From an uncultured Candidatus Actinomarina sp. (GTDB taxonomy: Bacteria; Actinomycetota; Acidimicrobiia; Actinomarinales; Actinomarinaceae), in NCBI GenBank assembly GCA_902595195.1, contig CACJPC010000007.1, forward strand, positions 1 through 37,531: 37,531 nucleotides of DNA, given 5' to 3'. Shown here piece by piece: positions 8,248 to 16,776 of this stretch (position 1 is the stretch's first letter; every line of letters begins with the position of its first letter). The notes under the pieces were generated by a model. The model was not told the DNA's origin. It made no database searches and was given only the letters and a program-made list of their open reading frames with translations. A program made the position numbers and the translations under genes.

Positions 8248-8829
8248 TTGAAAGTAGGGATACTTTCTTTACAAGGTAGTTTCTTTGATCATCAAAAAAG
8301 TTTAGATCTTGTTTCTTTAGAGTCATTATTAATAAAAACACCTGAAGATTTAGATAAAGTAGATGGAATTATACTTCCAGGTGGGGAATCTACAGCTATG
8401 TCGAAAATATCATCATATAATAATTTGTATAAAAAGTTAGATACAAAAATAAAACAAGGATTGCCAACCCTTAGTACTTGCGCAGGAACGATAATTCTTG
8501 CAAAATCAGTTATTGACGGAGATACTCATATCCCGAATATTGATATAGAAATTCAAAGAAATGCATATGGAAGACAAAATGAATCATTTGAAGCAGATGT
8601 AAAATTTTTAAATAATAATGACATATATTGTTTTATACGTGCTCCAAAAATTATAAGAACGTTAAATAATGATGTTAAAGTTATTGCTACACAGATTGAA
8701 GATATTGTTGGTGTTTCACAAAACAATATAGTCTCACTTACATACCATCCAGAATTGACAAATGATAACTATTATCTCGAATGGTTGCTTGCTTTTATGA
8801 AAGAAGGAAAATATGTCGGGTCATTCTAA
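8248..8829 (+). CDS. pdxT: PLP synthase glutaminase subunit PdxT
   Basis: Class I glutamine amidotransferase that releases ammonia from glutamine for PdxS. The triad is visible as Cys78, His167 and Glu169 (Thr-Cys-Ala-Gly-Thr and His-Pro-Glu). The oxyanion loop is Leu-Pro-Gly-Gly-Glu-Ser-Thr (43-49). Length 193 aa is normal. It starts with TTG immediately after the pdxS stop, with Ala-Gly-Ala-Gly-Gly bases a few nt upstream as a plausible Shine-Dalgarno. Its end overlaps yebC by 17 nt. Confidence 0.96.
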   Translation: MKVGILSLQGSFFDHQKSLDLVSLESLLIKTPEDLDKVDGIILPGGESTAMSKISSYNNLYKKLDTKIKQGLPTLSTCAGTIILAKSVIDGDTHIPNIDIEIQRNAYGRQNESFEADVKFLNNNDIYCFIRAPKIIRTLNNDVKVIATQIEDIVGVSQNNIVSLTYHPELTNDNYYLEWLLAFMKEGKYVGSF

Positions 8830-9556
8830 ATGGTCTACCATAAAGCGAAAAAAAGGAGCTAACGATGCTAAAAGAGGACAATTATTCGCAAAATTAGTTA
8901 AAGCTATAGAAATTGCTGCACGTAATGGAGGCACTGACCCAGCAAATAACGCATCACTGTATCAAGCTATACAAAAAGCAAAATCTAATTCAGTACCTAA
9001 TGAAAATATAGAACGAGCTTTAAAACGTGTTGATGGAAATTTAGAAACTGGAGAAATATTCGAATTATCATACGAAGGATACGCACCACATGGTGTTGCT
9101 CTATTAATTAGTTGTCTTACTGATAATAAAAATCGAACTTCATCTGATGTAAAAGCTACTCTTACTAAACATGGTGGCTCGATGGGTACGCCGGGTAGTG
9201 TTAATTACTTATTTGAAAGAAAAGCTGTATTTCAATTTGATAAATATAACGATGAATTAATCGATTTAGCTTTAAACTCTGATTGTTTAGATATTCTAGA
9301 AAGTAATCAATCAGTAACGTTTGAATTCCCACCATCTGATTTTAAGAATATGAATGAAAAATTTAATAACAATTCGTTTGTTCCATCAAATGCTGAAATT
9401 GCTCAGATTCCGAATGTCGGTGTAGTCATTGATATGGAAAAATTCAAGTCAGTATCAAAATTGATTAGTGCATTAGAAGACCTTGATGACGTCCAAGATG
9501 TGTATGCAAATTTTGATATTGAAGAAAAAGAGTTAGAAGCGTTACTTTCTGAATAA
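8813..9556 (+). CDS. yebC: YebC/PmpR family translation or transcription factor
   Basis: This 247-aa protein has the family opening Met-Ser-Gly-His-Ser-Lys-Trp-Ser-x-Ile-Lys and the typical Lys-Gly-Ala-Asn-Asp-Ala-Lys-Arg-Gly segment, so the start is certain. YebC proteins have been described as DNA-binding regulators and, more recently, as translation factors that relieve stalling at proline-rich sites; sequence cannot separate these. In actinobacteria yebC usually lies next to pdxT on one side and ruvC on the other. Here the ruvC position holds a small PD-(D/E)XK nuclease. An AAGGA Shine-Dalgarno is present inside pdxT. Confidence 0.96.
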   Translation: MSGHSKWSTIKRKKGANDAKRGQLFAKLVKAIEIAARNGGTDPANNASLYQAIQKAKSNSVPNENIERALKRVDGNLETGEIFELSYEGYAPHGVALLISCLTDNKNRTSSDVKATLTKHGGSMGTPGSVNYLFERKAVFQFDKYNDELIDLALNSDCLDILESNQSVTFEFPPSDFKNMNEKFNNNSFVPSNAEIAQIPNVGVVIDMEKFKSVSKLISALEDLDDVQDVYANFDIEEKELEALLSE

Positions 9557-9562
9557 AAAAAT

Positions 9563-9568
9563 TAAAAT
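9563..9568 (+). promoter_or_regulatory. Predicted nuclease-gene -10 box (TAAAAT), leaderless start
   Basis: TAAAAT lies at -12 to -7 from the ATG at 9575, inside the 18-nt spacer after yebC. No Shine-Dalgarno is present. If real, it starts a leaderless transcript for the nuclease, queA, tgt and the yajC-secDF genes. Confidence 0.45.
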
Positions 9569-9574
9569 AAATAC

Positions 9575-9931
9575 ATGGTAAATAAGGCAAAAAAACAGGG
9601 AACTACGTACGAAACTAATATAGTAAATAGATTGAATAAAGAAGTAGATTTTAAAGCACAAAGATTTGCTGAAGGCGGATCAAAAGATCTAGGTGATATA
9701 CAACTATTTGTTAAAAACGAAGAGTACTTTCTTGAAGCTAAATCAAGACAAAATTTAAATATTCACCAGTCTTTAGAGAAAGCGATTGAAAAATCAGGTG
9801 ATAAAAATACTGTACTGTTTTGGAAAAAATTAAAAAGAAAACAAGGAAATTCTAGACGTACAAATGACGGCATGCCTGAAGTTGTGTCCATGTCTTACGA
9901 TTTGTTTATTAAATTATTGAATAATAAGTAA
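9575..9931 (+). CDS. PD-(D/E)XK nuclease, Hjc-like Holliday junction resolvase candidate
   Basis: This 118-aa single-domain protein has the PD-(D/E)XK core. Glu13 lies in helix 1 (Thr-Tyr-Glu), Asp41 in Lys-Asp-Leu-Gly-Asp-Ile, and Glu54-Ala-Lys56 forms the ExK element. A basic patch at about 84-96 follows (Lys-Lys-Leu-Lys-Arg-Lys, Arg-Arg). The order and spacing resemble archaeal Hjc, which cuts four-way junctions: a Gly/Glu helix 1, an Arg-rich strand, Gly-rich Asp, then E-x-K. It sits between yebC and queA, where actinobacteria usually carry ruvC-ruvA-ruvB, and none of those genes is in this window. A junction resolvase role is inference; a nickase or restriction-like nuclease is possible. 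Confidence 0.72.
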   Translation: MVNKAKKQGTTYETNIVNRLNKEVDFKAQRFAEGGSKDLGDIQLFVKNEEYFLEAKSRQNLNIHQSLEKAIEKSGDKNTVLFWKKLKRKQGNSRRTNDGMPEVVSMSYDLFIKLLNNK

Positions 9932-10920
9932 TGATTAAAAGTAGTTTATTTAACTACGATTTACCTAAATCATCTATAAATCAAATACCTTATCAAAATC
10001 CTTTAGATTCGAAATTACTTATTGCTGAGAGTAAAAAAATTATTTACTTTAAGGATTTGGCACAACATGTTGAAAAAGAATCTTTGTTTATATTTAATAA
10101 ATCAACTGTACAAAAAGTGAGAATCCTAACAGAAAAAAAATCAGGCGGTTCTATTGAAATATTTATTATTAAAAAAATTAATGATCGTAAAGCACAATGT
10201 TTATTAAAGTCCTCTGATAAAAAACTTATGAATAAGCAATATCAAACAGACATAGTAAATTTTAAAATAACTGATATTGACGATGGCTCTTTTGTATGTT
10301 TATTTGATAAAAATATTGACGATTTAATAAATAATTTCGGTGTATTACCTTTACCACCTTATATTGAAGACAGCCCTGACAAGAGAGAGTTCTATAATAA
10401 TGAATTTTCTGATCAAGGATTTTCTGTAGCAGCACCTACTGCAGGATTGCATTTTACTAATAAACTTATTAAAGAATTTAAAATAGAGAATATAGAAACA
10501 GCATTTATTAATTTAGATGTGAATATTGACACGTTTAAACCAATAAAAAATGTAAATTTAAATGATCATAAAATTCACAATGAATATTACAACATAGAAG
10601 ATAACGAATTTAATAAAATATTAAGTTATAAAAACTCCAATCGAAGTATTTACTGTATAGGGACAACTACCCTTAGGGCTATTGAAACAGCGTATATAAC
10701 AAAGGAGCTTAGAGGCAAAACAGATTTATTTATTCTTCCTGACACAAAAATTAATGTCCCAAATTATTTAATTACTAATTTTCATGCGCCTATGAGCTCA
10801 CTACTTTCAATTGTTCAAAATGTGTATGGAGATAATTGGAAAGAGCTGTACAAATACGCTATTGATCAAGGTTTAAAATTTTTAAGTTTTGGGGATGCAG
10901 TATTATTTGAATATAAATGA
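9931..10920 (+). CDS. queA: S-adenosylmethionine:tRNA ribosyltransferase-isomerase
   Basis: Transfers and isomerises the ribosyl moiety of SAM onto preQ1 in tRNA, giving epoxyqueuosine at position 34 of GUN-anticodon tRNAs. At 329 aa it is slightly short but complete, with the family block Ala-Ala-Pro-Thr-Ala-Gly-Leu-His-Phe-Thr near 168-177. The late Asn-Phe-His-Ala-Pro segment is also present. It shares one base with the nuclease stop and overlaps tgt by 4 nt. Queuosine genes are patchy in actinobacteria. No preQ1 synthesis genes (queC, D, E, F) are in the window. Confidence 0.95.
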   Translation: MIKSSLFNYDLPKSSINQIPYQNPLDSKLLIAESKKIIYFKDLAQHVEKESLFIFNKSTVQKVRILTEKKSGGSIEIFIIKKINDRKAQCLLKSSDKKLMNKQYQTDIVNFKITDIDDGSFVCLFDKNIDDLINNFGVLPLPPYIEDSPDKREFYNNEFSDQGFSVAAPTAGLHFTNKLIKEFKIENIETAFINLDVNIDTFKPIKNVNLNDHKIHNEYYNIEDNEFNKILSYKNSNRSIYCIGTTTLRAIETAYITKELRGKTDLFILPDTKINVPNYLITNFHAPMSSLLSIVQNVYGDNWKELYKYAIDQGLKFLSFGDAVLFEYK

Positions 10921-12002
10921 ATAATATTAAATTAGATTTGCTCGGAACTGATGGTAAAGCAAGAGTTAATAGAGTTAACTTAAACAATCATGAATTTTTA
11001 ACACCTATTTTTATGCCAGTGGCAACAAGAGGTTCGATTAAATCTCTTAATTTAGAAAACTTATCAGAAACCAATATTATTTTAGGCAATACATACCACC
11101 TCTACTTAAGACCAGGATTAGAAGTTATAAAAAAATTCAATGGATTACATGATTTTATGAATTGGAAAAAATTAATTCTTACAGATTCTGGTGGATTTCA
11201 GGGTTGGTCCATACCTAACACACAAACAGATGAAGGAATTTTATTTAAAAATGTATATGATGGTTCTAAATTTCTTATGACTCCTGAGTTGTCAATGGAA
11301 ATTCAAGAATCATTAAATAGTGATATTGCAATGATATTGGACCACTTAATAGACATAGATTCATCTAAAGAGCTACAAAAAAATGCTATAGATAAAACTA
11401 ATACTTGGGCAAGAAATGCTAGAAATGTTCATCAAAATAGTACTCAATCTTTGTTTGGCATTGTTCAAGGAGGTAAGTACAAAGAATTAAGGGAAATGTC
11501 TGCAAAGAATATGTTGGATTTAGATTTTAATGGATACGCAATTGGAGGTTTAGCTATAGGTGAAACCTCATCAGAAAGAAAAGAGATCGTTTCTTTCACT
11601 ACTGATATACTACCTTCAGATAAATTAAGATATGTTATGGGGGTTGGAGATATAAAAAGTCTTTTAGATCTAATTGAGCTAGGAATCGATATGTTTGATT
11701 GTGTATGGCCATCAAGAATTGCACGTCATGGAAAAATTATTAACAGAGCCGGATTTTTTAATCTAAAGAATAACAAATATAAAGATTTGAAAGAACCATT
11801 AGTTATTGGATGTAAATGTTACACGTGTTTAAATTATTCAACCTCTTACATGAGACATTTGCTAATTAATGAACCTACATCTTCATGGCAATTTTTAACT
11901 TTACACAATATATTTCAGACAGAAAATATTGTTAACGAAGTCAGAGAAAGTATATTAAACTCAGATTTTGATAATTATAAAGAAAGACTTTTAAATGAAT
12001 GA
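10917..12002 (+). CDS. tgt: Queuine/preQ1 tRNA-guanine transglycosylase
   Basis: Exchanges guanine-34 for preQ1 (or queuine) in tRNA. Catalytic residues are visible: Asp90 in Thr-Asp-Ser-Gly-Gly-Phe-Gln, and nucleophile Asp261 in Asp-Met-Phe-Asp-Cys-Val. The zinc ligands are Cys299, Cys301, Cys304 and His330 with the expected spacing. Two pocket positions differ from the usual bacterial form. The Asp-Glu-Cys segment reads Asp142-His-Leu, and Leu-Ala-Val-Gly-Glu reads Leu-Ala-Ile-Gly-Glu. These residues help choose the base, so specificity may be altered. It overlaps queA (4 nt) and yajC (8 nt), as in the common queA-tgt-yajC-secDF order. Confidence 0.95.
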   Translation: MNNIKLDLLGTDGKARVNRVNLNNHEFLTPIFMPVATRGSIKSLNLENLSETNIILGNTYHLYLRPGLEVIKKFNGLHDFMNWKKLILTDSGGFQGWSIPNTQTDEGILFKNVYDGSKFLMTPELSMEIQESLNSDIAMILDHLIDIDSSKELQKNAIDKTNTWARNARNVHQNSTQSLFGIVQGGKYKELREMSAKNMLDLDFNGYAIGGLAIGETSSERKEIVSFTTDILPSDKLRYVMGVGDIKSLLDLIELGIDMFDCVWPSRIARHGKIINRAGFFNLKNNKYKDLKEPLVIGCKCYTCLNYSTSYMRHLLINEPTSSWQFLTLHNIFQTENIVNEVRESILNSDFDNYKERLLNE

Positions 12003-12243
12003 GATAGTTACTTTACTACCATTAATAACTGTTTTTGTAATTTTTTACCTCATACTATATTTACCCCAGAGACGAAGACAAAAAAAGCATAAACAGTACG
12101 TTGAAGCTTTAAAAATCGGCGATGATGTAATTACAGATTCAGGTATATACGGTCGTGTAGTAAATATAAAAGAAGAAACTGTTACATTAGTTATTAAAAA
12201 AGGGGAAATAGAAATACTTAAGACCAAGATTCTTTTTAAATAA
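11995..12243 (+). CDS. yajC: Sec translocon accessory subunit YajC
   Basis: This 82-aa single-pass membrane protein has an N-terminal helix (about 6-22). It is followed by Leu-Pro-Gln-Arg-Arg-Arg-Gln-Lys-Lys, the typical cytoplasmic anchor. A conserved Gly-Asp-Asp-Val-Ile-Thr-x-Ser-Gly-Ile-x-Gly segment comes next. It associates with SecDF in the holo-translocon. Position directly before secD supports the call; the gap to secD is 2 nt. Confidence 0.95.
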   Translation: MNEIVTLLPLITVFVIFYLILYLPQRRRQKKHKQYVEALKIGDDVITDSGIYGRVVNIKEETVTLVIKKGEIEILKTKILFK

Positions 12244-12245
12244 TT

Positions 12246-13691
12246 ATGAAATCATTTGTAAAACTATTATTACTACCAATTATTTCTATAGCTTTATTCT
12301 TTTTTGTTTACGTTAATGATATTCAACCAAAACTTGGTTTAGATTTACAGGGTGGAGTTTCAGTAATATTGACTGCTGAAGAAGGTACAGATCCAGAATT
12401 AATTGAACAAGCAGTTGAAATCATGAGAACTAGAATTTCTGCCTTTGGAGAAGTTCAAGAACCTGAAATATCAATTAGTGGTGAAAACTCTGTTTTAGTT
12501 CAACTACCTGGTCTAACCGACCAAGAAAAAGCTATAGAAGCTGTTGGAACAACTGGTCTTCTAACATTTAGACCAGTATTAAACTCGTCTCTTAATTTAG
12601 GATATTCTCCAGCCCTAACAATAACTCCAAATGAGGATGATCCAGATAACCCGACAGTAACAGCACCACCTGGAGTTGATGAATTAACAGGACTTTCGAT
12701 TGACGACAATCCAGATACTGAATCTTATTTACTTTCCTTATCTGGAGGATTTCCAGTTATATATCATTTAGGTCCTGCCGAACTTACAGGAAATGATATT
12801 GAGGATGCTTTAGCTGTCTACCCCCAAAATGAATGGATTGTTCAATTAGTTTTAAAAGATACTTCTGAACAAAAGTTTACTGATTTAACAAAGAAATTAG
12901 CTAAATTAATGGGTGAGCAAAGACGTTTAGCTATTGTATTGGATGGTCAAGTAATATCCGCTCCAGGTATTGCAATGGATGTAAATCCTGAAATTGGTAT
13001 AACAGGCGGAACAGCTGCAATTTCAATGGGAAATACTGACCAAGGAGAATCTGCAAATAATCTGGCAGTTATTTTAAGATATGGTGCACTACCTGTTGCT
13101 TTTGAAAGATCATCTATACAAAAGGTTTCTGCTACATTAGGTGAAAACACTCTTTCGCTTGGTTTACAGGCTGGATTTGTTGGACTTATTATTGTTAGTC
13201 TGTTCTTACTCTTTTATTACCGATTATCTGGAATAATCGCAATTTTAGGTCTAGCTTCATTTGGTGCATTGTTTTATTCTGTTATCGCATTATTGGGTGA
13301 ATATCAAGGTTATACACTAACTTTAGCTGGTATAGCTGGAGTAATAGTTTCAATAGGTTTGACTGCTGACTCGTATATAGTTATTTTCGAAAAATTAAAG
13401 GATGAATTAAAAGTTGGTAGATCATTCAACTTTGCTGCTGAAAAAGCAGTTACTGAAGCATGGAATACAATATTAGTAGCTGATTTTGTTTCAATAATTG
13501 CATCAATCATTTTATATGTATTGGCAATCGGACCTATTAGAGGTTTTGCACTAACTCTTGGACTTGCAACTGTTTTCGATTTGTTTTATACAAGATTATT
13601 CATTAGAAATGCAGTACCAATATTTGGAAATATTACTGATAACCCTCGAGGTTATTTCCCACTAAAAAGAAAAGATATTGAAAATGTTTAA
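12246..13691 (+). CDS. secD: Protein-export membrane protein SecD
   Basis: Half of the SecDF proton-driven complex that pulls exported proteins across the membrane after SecYEG/SecA. The 481-aa protein has a first helix (about 8-25). The Gly-Leu-Asp-Leu-Gln-Gly-Gly motif and the large extracytoplasmic P1 region (about 30-290) follow, with Met-Arg-Thr-Arg-Ile-Ser-Ala-Phe-Gly near 60. A five-helix bundle covers about 300-465, with a Gly-Leu-Thr-Ala-Asp segment carrying the Asp expected in proton transfer. A Pro/Asp/Thr-rich low-complexity loop interrupts P1 near 120-150. It overlaps secF by 14 nt. Confidence 0.97.
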   Translation: MKSFVKLLLLPIISIALFFFVYVNDIQPKLGLDLQGGVSVILTAEEGTDPELIEQAVEIMRTRISAFGEVQEPEISISGENSVLVQLPGLTDQEKAIEAVGTTGLLTFRPVLNSSLNLGYSPALTITPNEDDPDNPTVTAPPGVDELTGLSIDDNPDTESYLLSLSGGFPVIYHLGPAELTGNDIEDALAVYPQNEWIVQLVLKDTSEQKFTDLTKKLAKLMGEQRRLAIVLDGQVISAPGIAMDVNPEIGITGGTAAISMGNTDQGESANNLAVILRYGALPVAFERSSIQKVSATLGENTLSLGLQAGFVGLIIVSLFLLFYYRLSGIIAILGLASFGALFYSVIALLGEYQGYTLTLAGIAGVIVSIGLTADSYIVIFEKLKDELKVGRSFNFAAEKAVTEAWNTILVADFVSIIASIILYVLAIGPIRGFALTLGLATVFDLFYTRLFIRNAVPIFGNITDNPRGYFPLKRKDIENV

Positions 13692-14589
13692 AAGATTATT
13701 TTTAGGTAATACAAATATTGATTTTCAAAAGATAGGGAGTCGCTTCTATAAAATATTCATTGTTGAACTAATAATATTCTTAGCAATACTTGGGGCATCT
13801 CTTACCGGAATATTTAATTTAAATCTTTCAGTTGATTTTACAGGTGGAACAACATATCAGCTTGACGCGTTATATACAGATAATGATATAGATGATGTTT
13901 TAAACAATACAATACTTCCAGTATCAAGGTATCAAACTTTCGATAATTCCAATACAATTATTTTTAGAGCTATTGAATCTACACAAGAACGAGAAACAGA
14001 GCTACTAAATTATCTCTCAAATAAGTTTGATGTAGAAAAAAATGAAATAGAATTTCAAAGAGTGGGTCCAACATTCGGAGAAGAAATAACGAATAAAGGC
14101 ATTAGGGCTCTTGTTATATTTCTAACAATTATTGCATTATTAATCTCATTTAGATATGAATATAGATTCTCATTAATTGCTTTGACAGCATTAATGCATG
14201 ATTTACTACTTACATTTTCTGTTTATGTTGTTTTAGGGCTAGAAATTACACCATCTACAATTATTGCTTTACTAACAATTTTAGGTTATTCCTTATATGA
14301 CACAGTTATACTTTTCGATAAATTAAAAGACTCACAGAAATCTTTTAAGAGAGATGCACTCACTGGTGAAATTTTGAACAAAACATTTAATGAAGTTTTG
14401 ATGAGAAGCATAAATACTTCTTTTACCTCTGCAATACCTATTATTTCCATAATTTTTATTGGAAACTATTTAGGTATAGAGGGCAATCTATCAGATTTTG
14501 CAATTCCTTTATTAATTGGGATATTATCTGGTACATATAGTTCGATATTTGTTACAGTACCATTTTTATCAAAAATAATTAAAACTTAA
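13678..14589 (+). CDS. secF: Protein-export membrane protein SecF
   Basis: Partner of SecD. The 303-aa protein has a first helix (about 26-48). The Val-Asp-Phe-Thr-Gly-Gly-Thr signature near 53-59 and a short periplasmic P4 domain follow. A five-helix bundle from about 140 onward contains the Gly-Tyr-Ser-Leu-Tyr-Asp-Thr-Val segment. SecD and SecF are separate polypeptides here. A 21-nt spacer to rel follows, the largest gap within the thrS-ribH run. Confidence 0.97.
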   Translation: MKMFKRLFLGNTNIDFQKIGSRFYKIFIVELIIFLAILGASLTGIFNLNLSVDFTGGTTYQLDALYTDNDIDDVLNNTILPVSRYQTFDNSNTIIFRAIESTQERETELLNYLSNKFDVEKNEIEFQRVGPTFGEEITNKGIRALVIFLTIIALLISFRYEYRFSLIALTALMHDLLLTFSVYVVLGLEITPSTIIALLTILGYSLYDTVILFDKLKDSQKSFKRDALTGEILNKTFNEVLMRSINTSFTSAIPIISIIFIGNYLGIEGNLSDFAIPLLIGILSGTYSSIFVTVPFLSKIIKT

Positions 14590-14598
14590 GAAATTTAG

Positions 14599-14604
14599 TA
14601 CCAT
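14599..14604 (+). promoter_or_regulatory. Predicted rel -10 box (TACCAT), leaderless start
   Basis: TACCAT lies at -12 to -7 from the rel ATG, inside the 21-nt gap after secF, with no Shine-Dalgarno. It is a weaker TANNNT match than those at thrS or the nuclease gene, and could separate the stringent-response and tRNA-synthetase genes from secDF. Confidence 0.35.
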
Positions 14605-14610
14605 TAATAT

Positions 14611-16776
14611 ATGTCGACTAAAAGTCCTGTGAAAACAGCTGATGAACTATTTAATAGTATTTTAGAAAACTACCCAAAATCTTCTCATAAGCTTTTAAAT
14701 GATGCATATATTTTTGCAGCTAATGGACATAAAAACCAAAAAAGAAAATCAGGTGAAGACTACATTACTCATCCTCTGCAAGTTGCTTTATATCTAGCTG
14801 AATTGAATCTTGATAAAGAAACAATCATAGCTGCATTTTTGCATGATTTGATAGAAGATACTGATGTAACTTATTCAGATATTAAAAAAGATTTTGGTAA
14901 AGAAGTTGCTGATATTGTTGATGGTGTAACAAAACTAGATAAGATAAATTACAACTCAAAGGAAGAAGCTAAAGCAGATGCAATAAGAAAAATGGTTATT
15001 GCTATGTCAAAAGATATTAGAGTGTTAATTCTCAAATTAGCGGACAGACTACATAATATAGAAACAATACAATATCATACTGATTGGAAACAAGAGAAAA
15101 TCGCTAATGAAACACTTTACGTGTATGCACCATTGGCACATAGATTAGGTTTGCAATCAATTAAACATAAATTAGAAGATACTTCCTTCAAGATCCTTTT
15201 TGATAAACAAAATAATGAAATTCAAGAACAGATAACTCAAACAAGGCCAGATAGAGAAAATCAACTTGAAGAATCTTTAAATATAATTAAGTCATTGTTA
15301 TCAGATAACTCAATTTCTGCAGAAGCATACGGCAGACCAAAACATAATTATTCAATATACAAAAAAATAGTTAATAATGGATTAACGTTTAATGAAATTA
15401 ATGATTTAGTTGGAATAAGAATAATTACTGATGATGTTAAAAATTGTTATACGATACTTGGATTAATTCATGCAAATTTTCAACCTGTTCTAGGACGATT
15501 TAAAGATTTTATTTCAATGCCTAAATTTAATTTGTATCAAAGCCTTCATACAACAGTTATTACCTCTGATGGTAATAAAATGGAAATTCAAATTAGAACT
15601 CATGATATGCATTACAGAGCAGAATTTGGAGTGGCTGCACATTGGAAATACAAGGAAAAGCCTTCTAACGATCTTACTAGATGGACTAATGAGCTTACAG
15701 AGATGTCATCAGAATATCCTGATCCTAATGAATTTTTACAGCATATGAAGTTAGATTTGTATGAAAATGAAGTATTTTGTCTTACACCTGAAGGCGATGT
15801 CTTATCTTTACCACAAGGCTCCACACCAGTTGATTTTGCCTTTGCCATCCATACACAGGTAGGTGAGAAACTGATTGGTGCGAAAGTAAATGGAAAATTA
15901 GTAAATTTAAGTAATGAACTAAAATCTGGGGATACAGTAGAAATACTTACAAGCAAGGATAAGAACAAAGGACCTAGTAGAGATTGGTTAAATATAGTAA
16001 AAACTACAAGAGCAAGATCCAAAATAAAACAATGGTATCAAAAGCAACTTAAAAATGAAGACATCCAAAAAGGAAAAACAGTATTAAATACCTGGTTAGA
16101 CGAGAATAATGATGTTTTGGAAGTAAATTCAAAAGACCAAATATTAAATGAATTGTTATTAGAAATGAAACTTCCTAATATCGAAACTTTGTATCAAAGT
16201 CTTGGAAATGGAAATACAGGTATAAATATTGTTGGTAACAAGATACGGAAAATAGTATTTCCAAATGAAATATCTGTTGATGACGATTTATATTCACCTG
16301 AAATTAAGAGTGATAGTAAATCGGATTTAATTATTGTTGAAGGATATGATGACATACAAGTCAGAATGGCAAAATGCTGCGTACCCGTACCTGGTGACGA
16401 TATTTTAGGATTTATAACTATATCAAATGGTATTGCAATTCATCGTTCTGATTGTTTAAATATAAAAATTGATCCAAATAAAGGGGAAAGAATTTTAGAT
16501 GTAAGTTGGGGATTTGAACCTAATACTGGAACTATTGTTTGGCTTGAAATAGAAGCTATTGACAGACCTTACTTACTTAGAGATGCGACTATTGCAATTT
16601 CTGATAATGGAGGAAATATATTGGTAGCAAAATCTGTTACAAGTAGTAAAAGAATTGTAAGTTTAATATTTCAGATTGAAGTTAGTGATGTTACTCAATT
16701 AGATGCAATATTAAATGATGCTAAAGATATTGAGAATGTTTTTGAAGCAACAAGAATCTATCCAGGAAGAAAATGA
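14611..16776 (+). CDS. rel: Bifunctional (p)ppGpp synthetase/hydrolase Rel
   Basis: Makes and degrades the alarmone (p)ppGpp. The 721-aa protein has the full domain order. The HD hydrolase domain (about 30-190) carries His54, His78-Asp79 and Leu-Ala-Asp-Arg-Leu-His-Asn. The synthetase domain (about 235-350) carries Gly-Arg-Pro-Lys-His-Asn-Tyr-Ser. The TGS domain is at about 390-455, a Cys-Cys motif region near 589, and a C-terminal ACT domain at about 645-720. The Arg-Phe-Lys-Asp charge signature near residue 296 is the RXKD type of bifunctional Rel enzymes, as opposed to the EXDD of synthetase-only RelA. Its place between secDF and hisS is typical of actinobacteria. Confidence 0.97.
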   Translation: MSTKSPVKTADELFNSILENYPKSSHKLLNDAYIFAANGHKNQKRKSGEDYITHPLQVALYLAELNLDKETIIAAFLHDLIEDTDVTYSDIKKDFGKEVADIVDGVTKLDKINYNSKEEAKADAIRKMVIAMSKDIRVLILKLADRLHNIETIQYHTDWKQEKIANETLYVYAPLAHRLGLQSIKHKLEDTSFKILFDKQNNEIQEQITQTRPDRENQLEESLNIIKSLLSDNSISAEAYGRPKHNYSIYKKIVNNGLTFNEINDLVGIRIITDDVKNCYTILGLIHANFQPVLGRFKDFISMPKFNLYQSLHTTVITSDGNKMEIQIRTHDMHYRAEFGVAAHWKYKEKPSNDLTRWTNELTEMSSEYPDPNEFLQHMKLDLYENEVFCLTPEGDVLSLPQGSTPVDFAFAIHTQVGEKLIGAKVNGKLVNLSNELKSGDTVEILTSKDKNKGPSRDWLNIVKTTRARSKIKQWYQKQLKNEDIQKGKTVLNTWLDENNDVLEVNSKDQILNELLLEMKLPNIETLYQSLGNGNTGINIVGNKIRKIVFPNEISVDDDLYSPEIKSDSKSDLIIVEGYDDIQVRMAKCCVPVPGDDILGFITISNGIAIHRSDCLNIKIDPNKGERILDVSWGFEPNTGTIVWLEIEAIDRPYLLRDATIAISDNGGNILVAKSVTSSKRIVSLIFQIEVSDVTQLDAILNDAKDIENVFEATRIYPGRK

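Noticed and set aside
15612-16022. Minus-strand ORF of 136 codons inside rel
   Set aside because: It is antisense to the conserved TGS region of rel, has no recognisable motif, and is explained by codon bias on the sense strand. The same holds for other antisense frames, such as 20623-20907 and 22294-22716 in alaS.
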